Shown: piece by piece, positions 1-8,456 of the stretch
Position numbering within the stretch: position 1 is the stretch's first letter
Layout of the letters: each line of letters opens with the position of its first letter
Assembly: GCA_947492525.1 (NCBI GenBank)
Contig: CANLNQ010000025.1
Coordinates: 1 to 64,000 of the forward strand
DNA from: an uncultured Granulosicoccus sp.
Lineage (GTDB): Bacteria; Pseudomonadota; Gammaproteobacteria; Granulosicoccales; Granulosicoccaceae
Direction: 5' to 3'
Length of the DNA: 64,000 bases
Translations under genes and position numbers: made by a program
Notes under the pieces: generated by a model
Database searches by the model: none
Seen by the model: only the letters and a program-made list of their open reading frames with translations
What the model was told of the DNA's origin: nothing

Positions 1-76
1 TGCCGAAGCTGCCGAAGCTGCCGAAGCTGCCGAAGCTGCCGAAGCTGCCGAAGCTGCCGAAGCTGCCGAAGCTGCC
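1..76 (+). repeat. 9-bp tandem repeat coding for Ala-Glu-Ala
   Basis: About eight perfect copies of GCTGCCGAA open the window and run in frame into the first gene, coding for an (Ala-Ala-Glu) tract. The unit is a multiple of three, so copy-number changes would lengthen or shorten the protein without a frameshift. The array probably continues upstream of the window. Confidence 0.9.
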
Positions 77-1798
77 GCCAATGATGTGAATGTGAGCGAA
101 GCAACGCAAGCGATTGTTGAGCCTGACGGCATCGAAGATGTGGCCGCAGTAACTACCTACCCGACCGTTGATACCGGCGATGTCATCCCCCAGCCGCTGG
201 ACACCGACATCCAGGCAGATGACCCGGAAACCGTCGAGTTCCCGGAAGAGCCGGCTGGAAACAGCGCTCAGGACATGCTGGCGCGTATCAAGAGCAGCTT
301 TGCCGACATGAGCGGCATGAACCGATTGATGACGCTGGCAGCGCTGGCCTTGCCATTGCTGCTGACCGGGTTCTGGCTGTTGATGAGGGGTCGTGATGAG
401 CAAGAGCGGGGATACGACGCAGCACAGCCTTACCCCCCGCGTGGGCATATTGCCACGCCGGATCAATCTCCCGCCCGCTCGACTCGCCCGGCTCCGCGCA
501 CCAGCGGACTGAACGAGGGCCAGACGAGAGCCGCGCATGAACGCCAGGTTGCTGTTGAAGCAATCTCTGATGAGGAAAGAACCCGTCGCCGCCTTCGGCG
601 CGAGGCCGATGAACTGTTCGCCGTGGATCTATCAGCAGCTGGTTCAAGCAAACCCTCGAAACCGGCGCTGAAGGCCGTTACCGACACAGCAACGACTGAT
701 GACCAGATGCCCGAGGCACACAGCGAACCTCACGTGAATATCGCGCCAGAGCAGGCATCTGTTACCAGCATCGGCACCAGAGGCGATGCGAGCAATGATC
801 GGCAACAAGCCACATCGCCTGACCTGCCGGAGGCGTCAACCGCTGCGTTGGAACAGGCAGCCGACTCGATCGTGCCGGATACCTCGGTAATACCAGTCCG
901 GGAAGCGCCGGCACTGTCACCGTCAACCGCCGACGCGGACATCGACCTCACCCCGGACGCAGCCGCGCCCTCCCCCACGGATCTGCCAACGACCGAAGAA
1001 CCGACTGACACCGCCAGCCAGGCGTTGCCAGAGCCAACGGCAAGTGACACGGACGGCCACAGACCCGAGATCACGCTCAAGCCAGCAACCGAGCGAGACG
1101 GTTACCTTGCCTGGTTGAGTGTGCAGGACGAATCACGACAACAGACTCTGGCCGTGGAATTCTTCATCTACTGGATGGCCTATGTGGATGAGCGCTTCGA
1201 ACCCAGTCTCCGGCAGAAGATCTTCCAACAGAAGAATCCCAAGGACCACGAGTTGATCAAGCGCTGGGCGCTCAAACAGGACGTGCATGCCTTTGCCGGC
1301 AATGTGCAATGGGTGCAACAGAATCTGGATACGCGACAACATGAGCAGATCATCAGATTACTGCTGGCGCTGCTGGTCAGTGAAAACGCTCTGACACCGG
1401 CTCAGAACACACTGCTGCGTTTTCTGGCCGATGCTTTCGGATTCGGCCCCGAGTGGCTGGCGAAGATCTTCCAGTCTGCGTACGGGCACCCCCTGCCCGC
1501 CATGCCACGGCCCGACAAACCTGCCTGGTGGCAACAGCAGTCTGGCGATAGCCTGAAACGCTGGGATGGTCGATCGGTCGCTCGCCAGACGGTAGACATA
1601 CAGTACCGAGTCAAACTGGGTTTGCCCTTCGGTATCGAGCTGGATGAAAAATCGATTCTCGACAGCTACCACCGTGCCGCGAATCGTTGCAATCCGGAGC
1701 ACTTCGACAGACTCTCACCGCGGGTGCGCACTCTGGTTGAAAACCAGTTGGAGCGTTTCAAGCAGGCGGCTGAATCACTTCTGGAGGTATCCGCATGA
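2..1798 (+). CDS. DjlA-like membrane protein, 5' truncated
   Basis: The frame is open from the first bases, so the start lies upstream. Visible order: an Ala/Glu repeat, an acidic segment, one transmembrane helix (about 323-385 nt, LMTLAALALPLLLTGFWLLM), a long low-complexity Pro/Ser/Thr/Ala linker, then a folded C-terminal region from about nt 1090. That region holds a TerB-like helical stretch (LLALLVSENALTPAQN and LRFLADAFGFG) and ends in a segment shaped like a J-domain, with NPEHF where HPD would sit. The order membrane anchor, TerB-like, J-like recalls DjlA co-chaperones, but the missing HPD argues against normal DnaK stimulation. The assignment rests on visual resemblance only. It overlaps the next gene by 4 bp, so the two are probably co-translated. 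Confidence 0.75.
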   Translation, partial: AEAAEAAEAAEAAEAAEAAEAAEAAANDVNVSEATQAIVEPDGIEDVAAVTTYPTVDTGDVIPQPLDTDIQADDPETVEFPEEPAGNSAQDMLARIKSSFADMSGMNRLMTLAALALPLLLTGFWLLMRGRDEQERGYDAAQPYPPRGHIATPDQSPARSTRPAPRTSGLNEGQTRAAHERQVAVEAISDEERTRRRLRREADELFAVDLSAAGSSKPSKPALKAVTDTATTDDQMPEAHSEPHVNIAPEQASVTSIGTRGDASNDRQQATSPDLPEASTAALEQAADSIVPDTSVIPVREAPALSPSTADADIDLTPDAAAPSPTDLPTTEEPTDTASQALPEPTASDTDGHRPEITLKPATERDGYLAWLSVQDESRQQTLAVEFFIYWMAYVDERFEPSLRQKIFQQKNPKDHELIKRWALKQDVHAFAGNVQWVQQNLDTRQHEQIIRLLLALLVSENALTPAQNTLLRFLADAFGFGPEWLAKIFQSAYGHPLPAMPRPDKPAWWQQQSGDSLKRWDGRSVARQTVDIQYRVKLGLPFGIELDEKSILDSYHRAANRCNPEHFDRLSPRVRTLVENQLERFKQAAESLLEVSA

Positions 1799-2085
1799 AA
1801 AATCTCTTGAGCAGAATCGGATTGCCTCGCAGAGCAACAGAGGCGCAGATTACCGACGCCATTGCCGATGCCCTGAATGATAACGGCGACAGACAATCTG
1901 CCATTGATGCCGAGTCGGTATTGACGAAGAAAACCAGCCGAGCCTACTACGAACGTACACACTTGCAATATGAGGCCATCAGCGCCGCTGTCGATTGCCT
2001 GAATGCCCCCATGGCGGTGGATTCACATCAGTGGCGAGAACGACTGAAGGAATTTGAAACGGAGCAGGAAGAGGACATACTCTGA
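1795..2085 (+). CDS. Small protein resembling a degenerate J-domain
   Basis: A 96-residue protein whose start overlaps the stop of the preceding gene (ATGA). The N-terminal half (LSRIGLPRRATEAQITDAI) and the segment AESVLTKKTSRAYYERTH resemble the helices around a J-domain, where the usual ending is a leucine-rich helix followed by R-x-x-YD. No HPD tripeptide is present. No signal peptide or membrane segment is seen. The neighbouring DjlA-like protein also carries a J-like end without HPD, so a matched pair of non-canonical J-like proteins is an inference. It could equally be an unrelated small helical protein. Confidence 0.65.
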   Translation: MKNLLSRIGLPRRATEAQITDAIADALNDNGDRQSAIDAESVLTKKTSRAYYERTHLQYEAISAAVDCLNAPMAVDSHQWRERLKEFETEQEEDIL

Positions 2086-2154
2086 AGTCAGCCAGACAAC
2101 GGAACCTGCCGCCGTCTGCCATTCGAATCGCGATGGAGTACGGCCGCCCGTGGC

Positions 2155-2766
2155 TCAGTCTGACTCGGACAGCTCGAAGGGCAATGGGGTGTGCGTCTGG
2201 CAGTGTGACTCAACAGATTCCACACTCGATCGCGAGCCCAGCAGGGAGAATCTGACAGGTTCCGGCGGTAGAGTATCGGCCCCGGCCGCCGGCCCGTCGT
2301 CATCATTCGTGTGCGCTACCACCAGTCGCGAGGAACGATCGAGCAGGAGCCTCATCTCCTGCTGCTCCGTCTGCGTTGCCATGAAGGCGTATTCTCGCGA
2401 CGTCGAATCAGTATCGATCAGAACGGGAATATCGACTGAAGCACCGTCGATGGCAAGTGCCAGCATCTGCTCACCACTGGAAGGCTGAGACGCCTGTGCA
2501 GGCAATATGACACGCAGTAACGGGGTACACCCGAATCGAGGGATGAACACTACTTCGAGTAATGCACCCTCCGTATTACTGGACCGGGTACGAGCGACAT
2601 ATTCGCTGAGAATGGACCTGTCACCGAGAGTTGTCTCGATGCGTACACCTCGCCATGCCTGAAAATCGGTATCTGCCAGAGGCAGCGGCTGTACGTCGGC
2701 GGCACCGGCAGTCTGGGATGCCAACACAACCGCAAGCCCCGCCAGAGCAGTCCAACGACTGTACAT
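2155..2766 (-). CDS. Secreted hypothetical protein
   Basis: I do not recognise this family. The chosen ATG gives 203 residues beginning with a signal peptide (MYSRWTALAGLAVVLASQTAGAA, cleavage near AGA-AD) and is preceded by GAGGTAG seven bases upstream. An 18-residue longer start is possible but would bury the signal peptide. The mature protein is rich in beta-like sequence, has two cysteines (FGCTP and ESHCQTH) that could pair in the periplasm, and ends in a Ser-rich tail. It converges on the DjlA-like pair and is divergent from the next gene, with a roughly 240-bp AT-richer spacer that probably holds both promoters. Confidence 0.7.
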   Translation of the reverse strand: MYSRWTALAGLAVVLASQTAGAADVQPLPLADTDFQAWRGVRIETTLGDRSILSEYVARTRSSNTEGALLEVVFIPRFGCTPLLRVILPAQASQPSSGEQMLALAIDGASVDIPVLIDTDSTSREYAFMATQTEQQEMRLLLDRSSRLVVAHTNDDDGPAAGADTLPPEPVRFSLLGSRSSVESVESHCQTHTPLPFELSESD

Positions 2767-3007
2767 ATCTACCTCGCTGCAAACATCAATGATGCAGTGT
2801 AGCTGCAATTTGCCGCACAACCACTATCGGATAAGTACTTTAATCTGAACAAACAGTAATGATCAAGTGCCAATTCTGTAACCCGTTACATTTCTGCCCG
2901 ACTGTTACAAATAGACGGGTTCTGCGGGCCAGATAACAATCGAGGGCAAACAGGGCATCCATTTTGCAAACAGGTTCTCATTGATTCCGCCGTTTCCGGA
3001 TACGCCA

Positions 3008-4771
3008 ATGATCCTGTACCTCTTCAAATACTGCCTTCCTCTTCTGCTCGGCTACACCTTGTTCATCGGTTTGGCCGGTCGCATGAACCCGTTTACCAAA
3101 CCTGAGTACCCGGAAGAGCGTCCTTCCTGGTTCCTCGGCATCTGGACCGGCCTCACCGTTGCACTGGTGCTGGGGGTCGGCATGCACATGGCCTACTCGC
3201 TGACGCTCGAGAGCGCCAAAGAGTTGTTGCCACCGGCCGCCCTGTTCATGGGTGTCTGTTTGTTGCCGGGGTTTGCCGGTTATTCCTTGTATCGGCGGCG
3301 TGTGTCGCGGGACCTGCGCGCAGCGGCATCTGGATCGGCAGCAGATCATGAGGAAGCCGAACTGGCCAAGGTCCGCTCCCTGTGGGACAGGAATCAGGAT
3401 AAGGACACGGCTCCTGGCAGACACCCACAATCCACGGACGCTGACGTCATGCCGGCCACGCTCGCGGATTCAGCTGGCGCTGCCATCGAAGAGGACAGCC
3501 ACGCTCCCATCGTCGCCTCCTTTCTGGATTCGGCAGAGCTTCAGGTATTGGACACCCACGGACATCCCGCAGCCAACAGCGACGCCGACGAGGCCTTCGA
3601 AGCCTATCTCGGTACGGATTTCGATCTGGGCAACGAGACGACAATCGACGAGCATCTGGATGACACGGTGTTCGAGGGATTTCATTATTCAGACCTCGAT
3701 CTGGATTCATCACACCTGGATGCGACCCGGCTGCTCGACATGTCCGAGATTGCCGGTGTGCAGATTTCCGAGTCCGCCGATCAGGAAGACTCCGAACTGA
3801 GCCTGTTCGACGAAACAGAGTTCGCTCAGTCAAACGAACTGTCGACCATCGATATCGACTCTTCCCTCCCCGTCATGGACATGGACGATATGCAGATGAG
3901 CGACGATGAGTTTGCTGCCGCTCATGACGACTTTCTGCAGACCAACGAAATATCCGACAACGAGAGTTTCGCGCCGGTTGACAGTGACCACGCCGATGAG
4001 CTGTTGTCGATGACACCGTTGATACAGGACATGCCGACTCAGCCCGAAGATGCCGGAAACGAGCCGCTTGACCACGTCAGCGGCAGCCATGCAACGTCTG
4101 TCTCCAACCTCGAACTGGGTCAACGCCTGGCTCAGGAACTGGCCGCCCATGAAGAAACCTCGCGTCAACTGCGCATTACCCGCAAGGTATTGGCCAGACT
4201 CACGCCATCTGCCCAGGACAGCGCCGCGGCGCAGGCAACCAGTACCGACGACGCAGAACCGGAGTCAGTGATCAGGTTGAAGGAGGAGTTGGCTGCCAGT
4301 CTCGAGATGCAGGCGTCGAATCTGGCAGACGCCAACAGCGAAAAGGAAAAGCGCCTGCAATCGGAAGAGGCCTGCGCTCGCATGCAGCAGGAACTGATTC
4401 AGGCGAAACACGACATTCGTCGGAGTTCAGCGGCCCGTGCCAAGGCCTTGAGCACCGCCAACAAGGCCATTGCCTTCGCACGGCAGACGTTGCAGGTTCG
4501 TGCCTTGCTCGAAGAAGAGCTGCAGCTGGCCAGAAACACCCTGTCCAAACGTCAGGATACGATCAGCAGCGTGATCAGAGAGCTGGAAAACGAAAAGGAG
4601 AGGACTCAGGAAGAAGTGGCCTACATGGCGCAGCAACTGGTTGTGCATGACCGCCTGCCGAACGGTCATGAATCAGACAACGAGCCATGCAGCGACGAGT
4701 TTGACAGCACATTGGCGGTCAAGGCCAACGGCATGCATTCCGAAACGCATCGCATCAGCCCTGAACAGTAA
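3008..4771 (+). CDS. Membrane protein with acidic linker and C-terminal coiled coil
   Basis: Not a family I can name. The 587-residue protein starts with three hydrophobic segments (MILYLFKYCLPLLLGYTLF; IWTGLTVALVLGVGMHM; AALFMGVCLLPGFAGYSLY). A long Asp/Glu/Ser-rich region follows, and the last 200 residues are heptad-like (ASNLADANSEKEKRLQSEE onward), typical of a coiled coil. A TTG 27 bp upstream would add nine residues; the ATG fits the membrane start better. Two copies of the CAGACACCCA motif lie inside the gene, at 3249-3258 and 3418-3427. The topology suggests a membrane-anchored scaffold, which is only inference. Confidence 0.75.
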   Translation: MILYLFKYCLPLLLGYTLFIGLAGRMNPFTKPEYPEERPSWFLGIWTGLTVALVLGVGMHMAYSLTLESAKELLPPAALFMGVCLLPGFAGYSLYRRRVSRDLRAAASGSAADHEEAELAKVRSLWDRNQDKDTAPGRHPQSTDADVMPATLADSAGAAIEEDSHAPIVASFLDSAELQVLDTHGHPAANSDADEAFEAYLGTDFDLGNETTIDEHLDDTVFEGFHYSDLDLDSSHLDATRLLDMSEIAGVQISESADQEDSELSLFDETEFAQSNELSTIDIDSSLPVMDMDDMQMSDDEFAAAHDDFLQTNEISDNESFAPVDSDHADELLSMTPLIQDMPTQPEDAGNEPLDHVSGSHATSVSNLELGQRLAQELAAHEETSRQLRITRKVLARLTPSAQDSAAAQATSTDDAEPESVIRLKEELAASLEMQASNLADANSEKEKRLQSEEACARMQQELIQAKHDIRRSSAARAKALSTANKAIAFARQTLQVRALLEEELQLARNTLSKRQDTISSVIRELENEKERTQEEVAYMAQQLVVHDRLPNGHESDNEPCSDEFDSTLAVKANGMHSETHRISPEQ

Positions 4772-4792
4772 CACGGTGGATGTCACCTCTCC

Positions 4793-4821
4793 GGCCCCGG
4801 GCAATCAACTGCCACGGGGCC
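4793..4821 (+). terminator. Possible hairpin terminator after the coiled-coil gene
   Basis: GGCCCCG and CGGGGCC form a 7-bp GC-only stem with a 15-nt loop, 22 bp after the stop codon. No T-run follows, so it is at best a weak intrinsic terminator. Confidence 0.3.
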
Positions 4822-4865
4822 AGAGGGACTCGGGCCTCCGACGTTGGTCGATGACCGACCTGGAT

Positions 4866-5168
4866 CTAGATTCGAATCTGACTGATTCGATCCGATTCGA
4901 CTGGGTTTGAAACAGAACCCTGAAAATCATTCGCACGTACACGACCGATAAGCGGCTCACGTTCACTGTAGTGTGACCCGAAATCTCTTCTCGCTTCGAA
5001 GCTTTCCCTTGCTCGTCGCTGCATGCCCAACATGCACCACACCGCGAAAAGATACACTCCCAGAAACGCAAGCAGGATATGCACACCCTGCATGGTCAGA
5101 AGCGTCACAACCCCCGCAAATACAATCGTACAACACGCGATGATTCCCATGACTTGATAAGGACTCAT
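4866..5168 (-). CDS. Small two-helix membrane protein
   Basis: A 100-residue protein with two closely spaced hydrophobic segments (MGIIACCTIVFAGVVTLLTM and LLAFLGVYLFAVWCMLGM) and then a charged, probably cytoplasmic tail rich in Arg and Glu. No family is recognised. The ribosome binding site is weak (AGAGCGATG-like), but a strong sigma-70 type promoter lies directly upstream (5200-5228), which supports a real gene. The last codons fall in a palindromic stretch containing AGATTCGAATCT (4868-4879), so the C-terminus is unusual. Confidence 0.6.
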   Translation of the reverse strand: MSPYQVMGIIACCTIVFAGVVTLLTMQGVHILLAFLGVYLFAVWCMLGMQRRARESFEARRDFGSHYSEREPLIGRVRANDFQGSVSNPVESDRISQIRI

Positions 5169-5199
5169 GGCATCGCTCTTTTATTATGACTTCAGGCCG

Positions 5200-5228
5200 A
5201 ATATACGCGCCAGCACATAGCATGGCAA
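5200..5228 (-). promoter_or_regulatory. Sigma-70 type promoter for the small membrane protein
   Basis: Reading the minus strand, TTGCCA (5228-5223) and TATATT (5205-5200) are separated by exactly 17 bases. The predicted transcript start near 5193 leaves a leader of about 25 nt before the ATG at 5168. Confidence 0.65.
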
Positions 5229-5479
5229 CCCCGTAACATTTGTGATTTCACGGCGAATAGGCTATTCGCTCAAAGCGTGTGTGTTACATCACGTTTCGTG
5301 CTGGAGACTCTACGAAAGCATGATGAAGACGGCCCCTGTTTCTCGCGGCCGGGCCTCGACCCACAGCCGCCCTCTGACGCGGATCGATACCAGCATGCCA
5401 TCGGCCGATGTACGCCGATTCAGGTGTTGTCAATGCATTCGAAAGACAGCCCTTCCCGCCCGGCCTGCCGATCACAGGA
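5229..5479. other. Intergenic stretch with an operator-like palindrome
   Basis: With the promoter at 5200-5228, this makes a gene-free stretch of 311 bp between two minus-strand genes. It contains a perfect 8-bp inverted repeat with one central base (GCGAATAG-G-CTATTCGC, 5253-5269), some 25 bp upstream of the -35 box. The rest shows open frames with atypical composition and no ribosome binding site; I see no gene in it. Confidence 0.5.
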
Positions 5480-5668
5480 CTAGTCGGATTCTTCAGCTGA
5501 TCGTGACGGCTTCGAGCGACGTTCATGCACCAGAAAATCGTAGGCAACCAACAGCAGCGTTGCGCCGACCACCAGCCCGAGATCGAGACGCGGTACATAC
5601 ACCACGAGAATGGCCAGGTAGGCGGTGAGTACAGCCAACGCCAGCAATGCCATCAACTTGTCTGTCAT
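5480..5668 (-). CDS. Tiny two-helix membrane protein of the TRAP operon
   Basis: A 62-residue protein with two hydrophobic helices (LMALLALAVLTAYLAILVVYV and LGLVVGATLLLVAYDFLV) and a basic/Ser tail. It starts one base after the amidase stop, and the last amidase codons (GGAGAG) supply its ribosome binding site, so it is very likely translationally coupled. The family is not recognised. Its position as last gene of a TRAP/amidase operon suggests a membrane partner of one of these, which is inference. Confidence 0.7.
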   Translation of the reverse strand: MTDKLMALLALAVLTAYLAILVVYVPRLDLGLVVGATLLLVAYDFLVHERRSKPSRSAEESD

Positions 5669-5669
5669 A

Positions 5670-7034
5670 TCACTCTCCTCTGTTGGCGTCGGCTATCTGC
5701 GCCGCCAGCCAGCGCGCCGTTCGCAAAAGACGCCCATCCTGGTGTCGCCGTCCAACCAGTTGTACGCCCATCGGCAAACCGCTGCCACTGTCGAACACCG
5801 GCAGCGTGATACAGGGGTTACCGCACAGCGTCCACAATCCATTGAAGATGGCGTTACCGGTCGATGTCAGCCCTGCCGGCGCGGCACCTGGAGCGGCGGC
5901 TGTCAGAATGACATCACAGCGCTCGAACACTTCGTCCAGACCGGCATTGAGAACCCGCGGCACATCCATCGCCGAGAGATAATCACGCGCCGGAATCTGA
6001 TTACCGCGCTGCAGGGCGTCTTGCATTTCAGGGGATAATCGATCAAGACCGCGGGTTTCGTAGTGATGGAAATTTCTGGCCATCTCTGCCAGATTGATTC
6101 GCTCTCGGGCATTGGCCGCCTCTGCAAACAGGCCACCCAGCGGCGCTTCAAAACACTGTTCACCCAGAAAGTCGACAAGCTCCTCCAGTGCCTGTTGCAT
6201 CTCCCCATCAGCCTGTTCCCAGTAAGGTGTTCTGACGAAGGCGAAGCTCGGCTTGACCGGAACTTCGGCCCTGGCGGTGTCCAGCAAACGGGGAAACGGC
6301 GTCAGCGAGGTCGCAGAATCAGACTCATGATGGCCATACAGAACCTCGGCCACCATGGCGGCATCCTCGGTGGTTCGTGCAAACACCCCGATCGTATCGA
6401 GCGATGGAGATTGGCTGAGCACCCCACTGCGCGGTATGCACCCGAAGGTGGGCTTGAACCCGACCACGCCACAGAAAGAGGCTGGGCGGATGATCGAGCC
6501 ACCGGTCTGTGTGCCGATGGCCAGCGGCACCATGCCGGCGGCTACCGCCGCCGCCGAACCGGACGAAGACCCCCCGGGGGTATGTTCGAGGTTGGCAGGG
6601 TTGCGTGTCTTGCCAGGCCCCATGAAGGCCAGCTCCGCACTGACCGTCTTGCCCATGATCAGCGCGCCTGCAGCCTTGAGCCTGGACACCACAAAGGCAT
6701 CCTGCTCGGGCACCCTGCCCTCATCGAGCACCGTGCCGTTGGCCGTGGGAATCCGTGCCGTATCGATGATGTCCTTCACCGCGACGGGCAGACCGTGCAA
6801 GGGGCCGATCGGCGCGCCTGACAAGCGTCGCTGATCGAGCTGTTGCGCCTCGGCCAGCACATGCTCGGCATCCAGCCAGGCCCACGCCTGAACCTCGGGT
6901 TCGCGCGCCGCAATCTGCTCGAGATAGAGCCGCGCCAGCGCTTCGGCCGACATGGCACCGCTGGCCAGTCGATCACGCAGTTCCAGGGCGGTGACTTCGC
7001 TCAATGCCTTGTCGTTCATGCTTTTGGATGTCAC
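5670..7034 (-). CDS. Amidase of the amidase-signature family
   Basis: A 454-residue amidase-signature hydrolase that would cleave C-N amide bonds. The catalytic Ser-cisSer-Lys triad is visible: Lys in VAVKDIIDT, the Gly/Ser-rich signature GGSSSGSAAAVAAG, and the nucleophilic Ser in GTQTGGSIIRPAS. Length fits free-standing amidases. The start is a GTG three bases after the dctM stop; an ATG at 7019 is an alternative that shortens it by five residues. It lies in an operon with a complete TRAP transporter, so it may act on an imported amide or on a product of it. It should not be read as GatA, because no gatB or gatC is near. Confidence 0.88.
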   Translation of the reverse strand: MTSKSMNDKALSEVTALELRDRLASGAMSAEALARLYLEQIAAREPEVQAWAWLDAEHVLAEAQQLDQRRLSGAPIGPLHGLPVAVKDIIDTARIPTANGTVLDEGRVPEQDAFVVSRLKAAGALIMGKTVSAELAFMGPGKTRNPANLEHTPGGSSSGSAAAVAAGMVPLAIGTQTGGSIIRPASFCGVVGFKPTFGCIPRSGVLSQSPSLDTIGVFARTTEDAAMVAEVLYGHHESDSATSLTPFPRLLDTARAEVPVKPSFAFVRTPYWEQADGEMQQALEELVDFLGEQCFEAPLGGLFAEAANARERINLAEMARNFHHYETRGLDRLSPEMQDALQRGNQIPARDYLSAMDVPRVLNAGLDEVFERCDVILTAAAPGAAPAGLTSTGNAIFNGLWTLCGNPCITLPVFDSGSGLPMGVQLVGRRHQDGRLLRTARWLAAQIADANRGE

Positions 7035-7037
7035 CGA

Positions 7038-8456
7038 TCAGCTGCCGTAGAACAGTTCAGGCAAGTGGAAAACGATCTGAGGAAACTGATACATCAGGAG
7101 CATGCAGATGATGACCATGAACAGAAACGGCATGACGCCACGGAAGATCTGGGTGAGCTGCAACTCGGGCGGTGCAATCCCCTTCAGATAATAGGCCGAC
7201 ATCGCCATCGGCGGTGTCAGGAAAGAGGTCTGCAGATTCAGCGCAACCAGGATGCCGAAGAACAGCGGATCGATGCCGAACATGGGCAGCAGCGGCAAGA
7301 AGATGGGCACGAAGATGATGATGATCTCCGACCATTCCAGCGGCCAGCCCAGCAGAAAGATGATGAGCTGTGCCAGCAACAGGAACTGCAGCGGCGTCAG
7401 GTCGAGACTGGTCACGAATTCGGCAATCACCTGTTCGCCGCCCAGATAGGAAAAGACCGAACTGAAGGTGTAGGAGCCGACAAACAACCAGCACACCATG
7501 GCCGTGGTGCGAACCGTCAGATAGACCGACTCGCGCAGGCGCTGAAACGACATGGCGCGATAGATCACGGCCAGTACCATCCCTCCCAGTGCACCGATGG
7601 CGGCCGCTTCGGTCGGCGTGGCCAGACCGAACAGGATCGAACCCAGCACGGCCAGGATCAACACCGCCAGCGGGAAGAATGAGGTCAGCAGCATGATGAA
7701 GAGCTTGCCTCTGGGTACATGCGGCACTTCTTCAAGAGTCGGCTTGGGAGCCGAGCCCGGTTGCAGCAGCGCGCGCCCGATGATGTAGACCAGGTACAGA
7801 CCGACCAGCGTCAGCCCCGGCAGCAAGGCGGCTGCGTACAGTCGAACGATGGAGACACCGGACGAGGCAGCGTAGACGATCAGCATGATCGACGGCGGAA
7901 TCAGTATGCCCAGGGTGCCACCGGCACAGATGATACCGGCTGCAAAGCTGGGGTTATAGCGGGCCTTGAGCATTGCCGGTAATGCCAACAAGCCCATCAA
8001 GGTCACGACCGCGCCCACGATGCCGGTAGCCGTGGCGAACAACGCGCAGGTAATCAGCGCGGCCACGCCCATGGAACCCGGCATGTTGCGCGAAGCGATA
8101 TTGAGAGTGCTGAACAGGCGGCTGACGATGTTTGCGCGTTCCACCACATAGCCCATGAACAGGAACAGCGGCACAGCGGTCAGCACCTCGTTGGACATGA
8201 CCGTATAGGTCTGATTGATGAACAGATCGAAGATGCGGTTGTTGAACAGCCCCTCTATCCAGAGCGAGACCTGTTCCGTCATGCCGGCATCTTCCGCCAG
8301 CCGATTGAAGCCACGCCACATGCGCCCTGCATCGAAATAGGCGTAGTACCCGAATCCCATCCCCATGGCCATCAGGGTGAAGGCGATGGGAAAGCCGAGA
8401 AACACAAGGCCGATGAACAGCCCCAGCATCATGAGGGCAATTTGCGGTTCAGTCAT
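7038..8456 (-). CDS. dctM: TRAP transporter large permease (DctM type)
   Basis: The 472-residue large membrane subunit of a tripartite ATP-independent periplasmic transporter, the subunit that carries solute with sodium or proton symport. It has about twelve hydrophobic segments and typical stretches such as PLFLFMGYVVERANIV and TLGILIPPSIMLIVYAASSGVSI. The long loop after the first helices (DAGRMWRGFNRLAEDAG) is seen in longer DctM proteins. It overlaps the small permease by 4 bp and is followed 3 bp later by the amidase. Confidence 0.93.
   Translation of the reverse strand: MTEPQIALMMLGLFIGLVFLGFPIAFTLMAMGMGFGYYAYFDAGRMWRGFNRLAEDAGMTEQVSLWIEGLFNNRIFDLFINQTYTVMSNEVLTAVPLFLFMGYVVERANIVSRLFSTLNIASRNMPGSMGVAALITCALFATATGIVGAVVTLMGLLALPAMLKARYNPSFAAGIICAGGTLGILIPPSIMLIVYAASSGVSIVRLYAAALLPGLTLVGLYLVYIIGRALLQPGSAPKPTLEEVPHVPRGKLFIMLLTSFFPLAVLILAVLGSILFGLATPTEAAAIGALGGMVLAVIYRAMSFQRLRESVYLTVRTTAMVCWLFVGSYTFSSVFSYLGGEQVIAEFVTSLDLTPLQFLLLAQLIIFLLGWPLEWSEIIIIFVPIFLPLLPMFGIDPLFFGILVALNLQTSFLTPPMAMSAYYLKGIAPPELQLTQIFRGVMPFLFMVIICMLLMYQFPQIVFHLPELFYGS

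Noticed and set aside
2054-2488. 144-codon plus-strand frame over the secreted hypothetical gene
   Set aside because: Ser/Arg-rich random composition and no ribosome binding site; the opposite strand has a signal peptide and a good GAGGTAG site.
5242-5982. Plus-strand frames across 5.2-6.0 kb
   Set aside because: They lie antisense to the amidase and small membrane gene or in the promoter gap, with Arg/Pro/His-rich composition typical of shadow frames in GC-rich DNA.
5670-7034. Amidase as GatA of the aminoacyl-tRNA amidotransferase
   Set aside because: No gatB or gatC nearby and the gene is embedded in a TRAP transporter operon.
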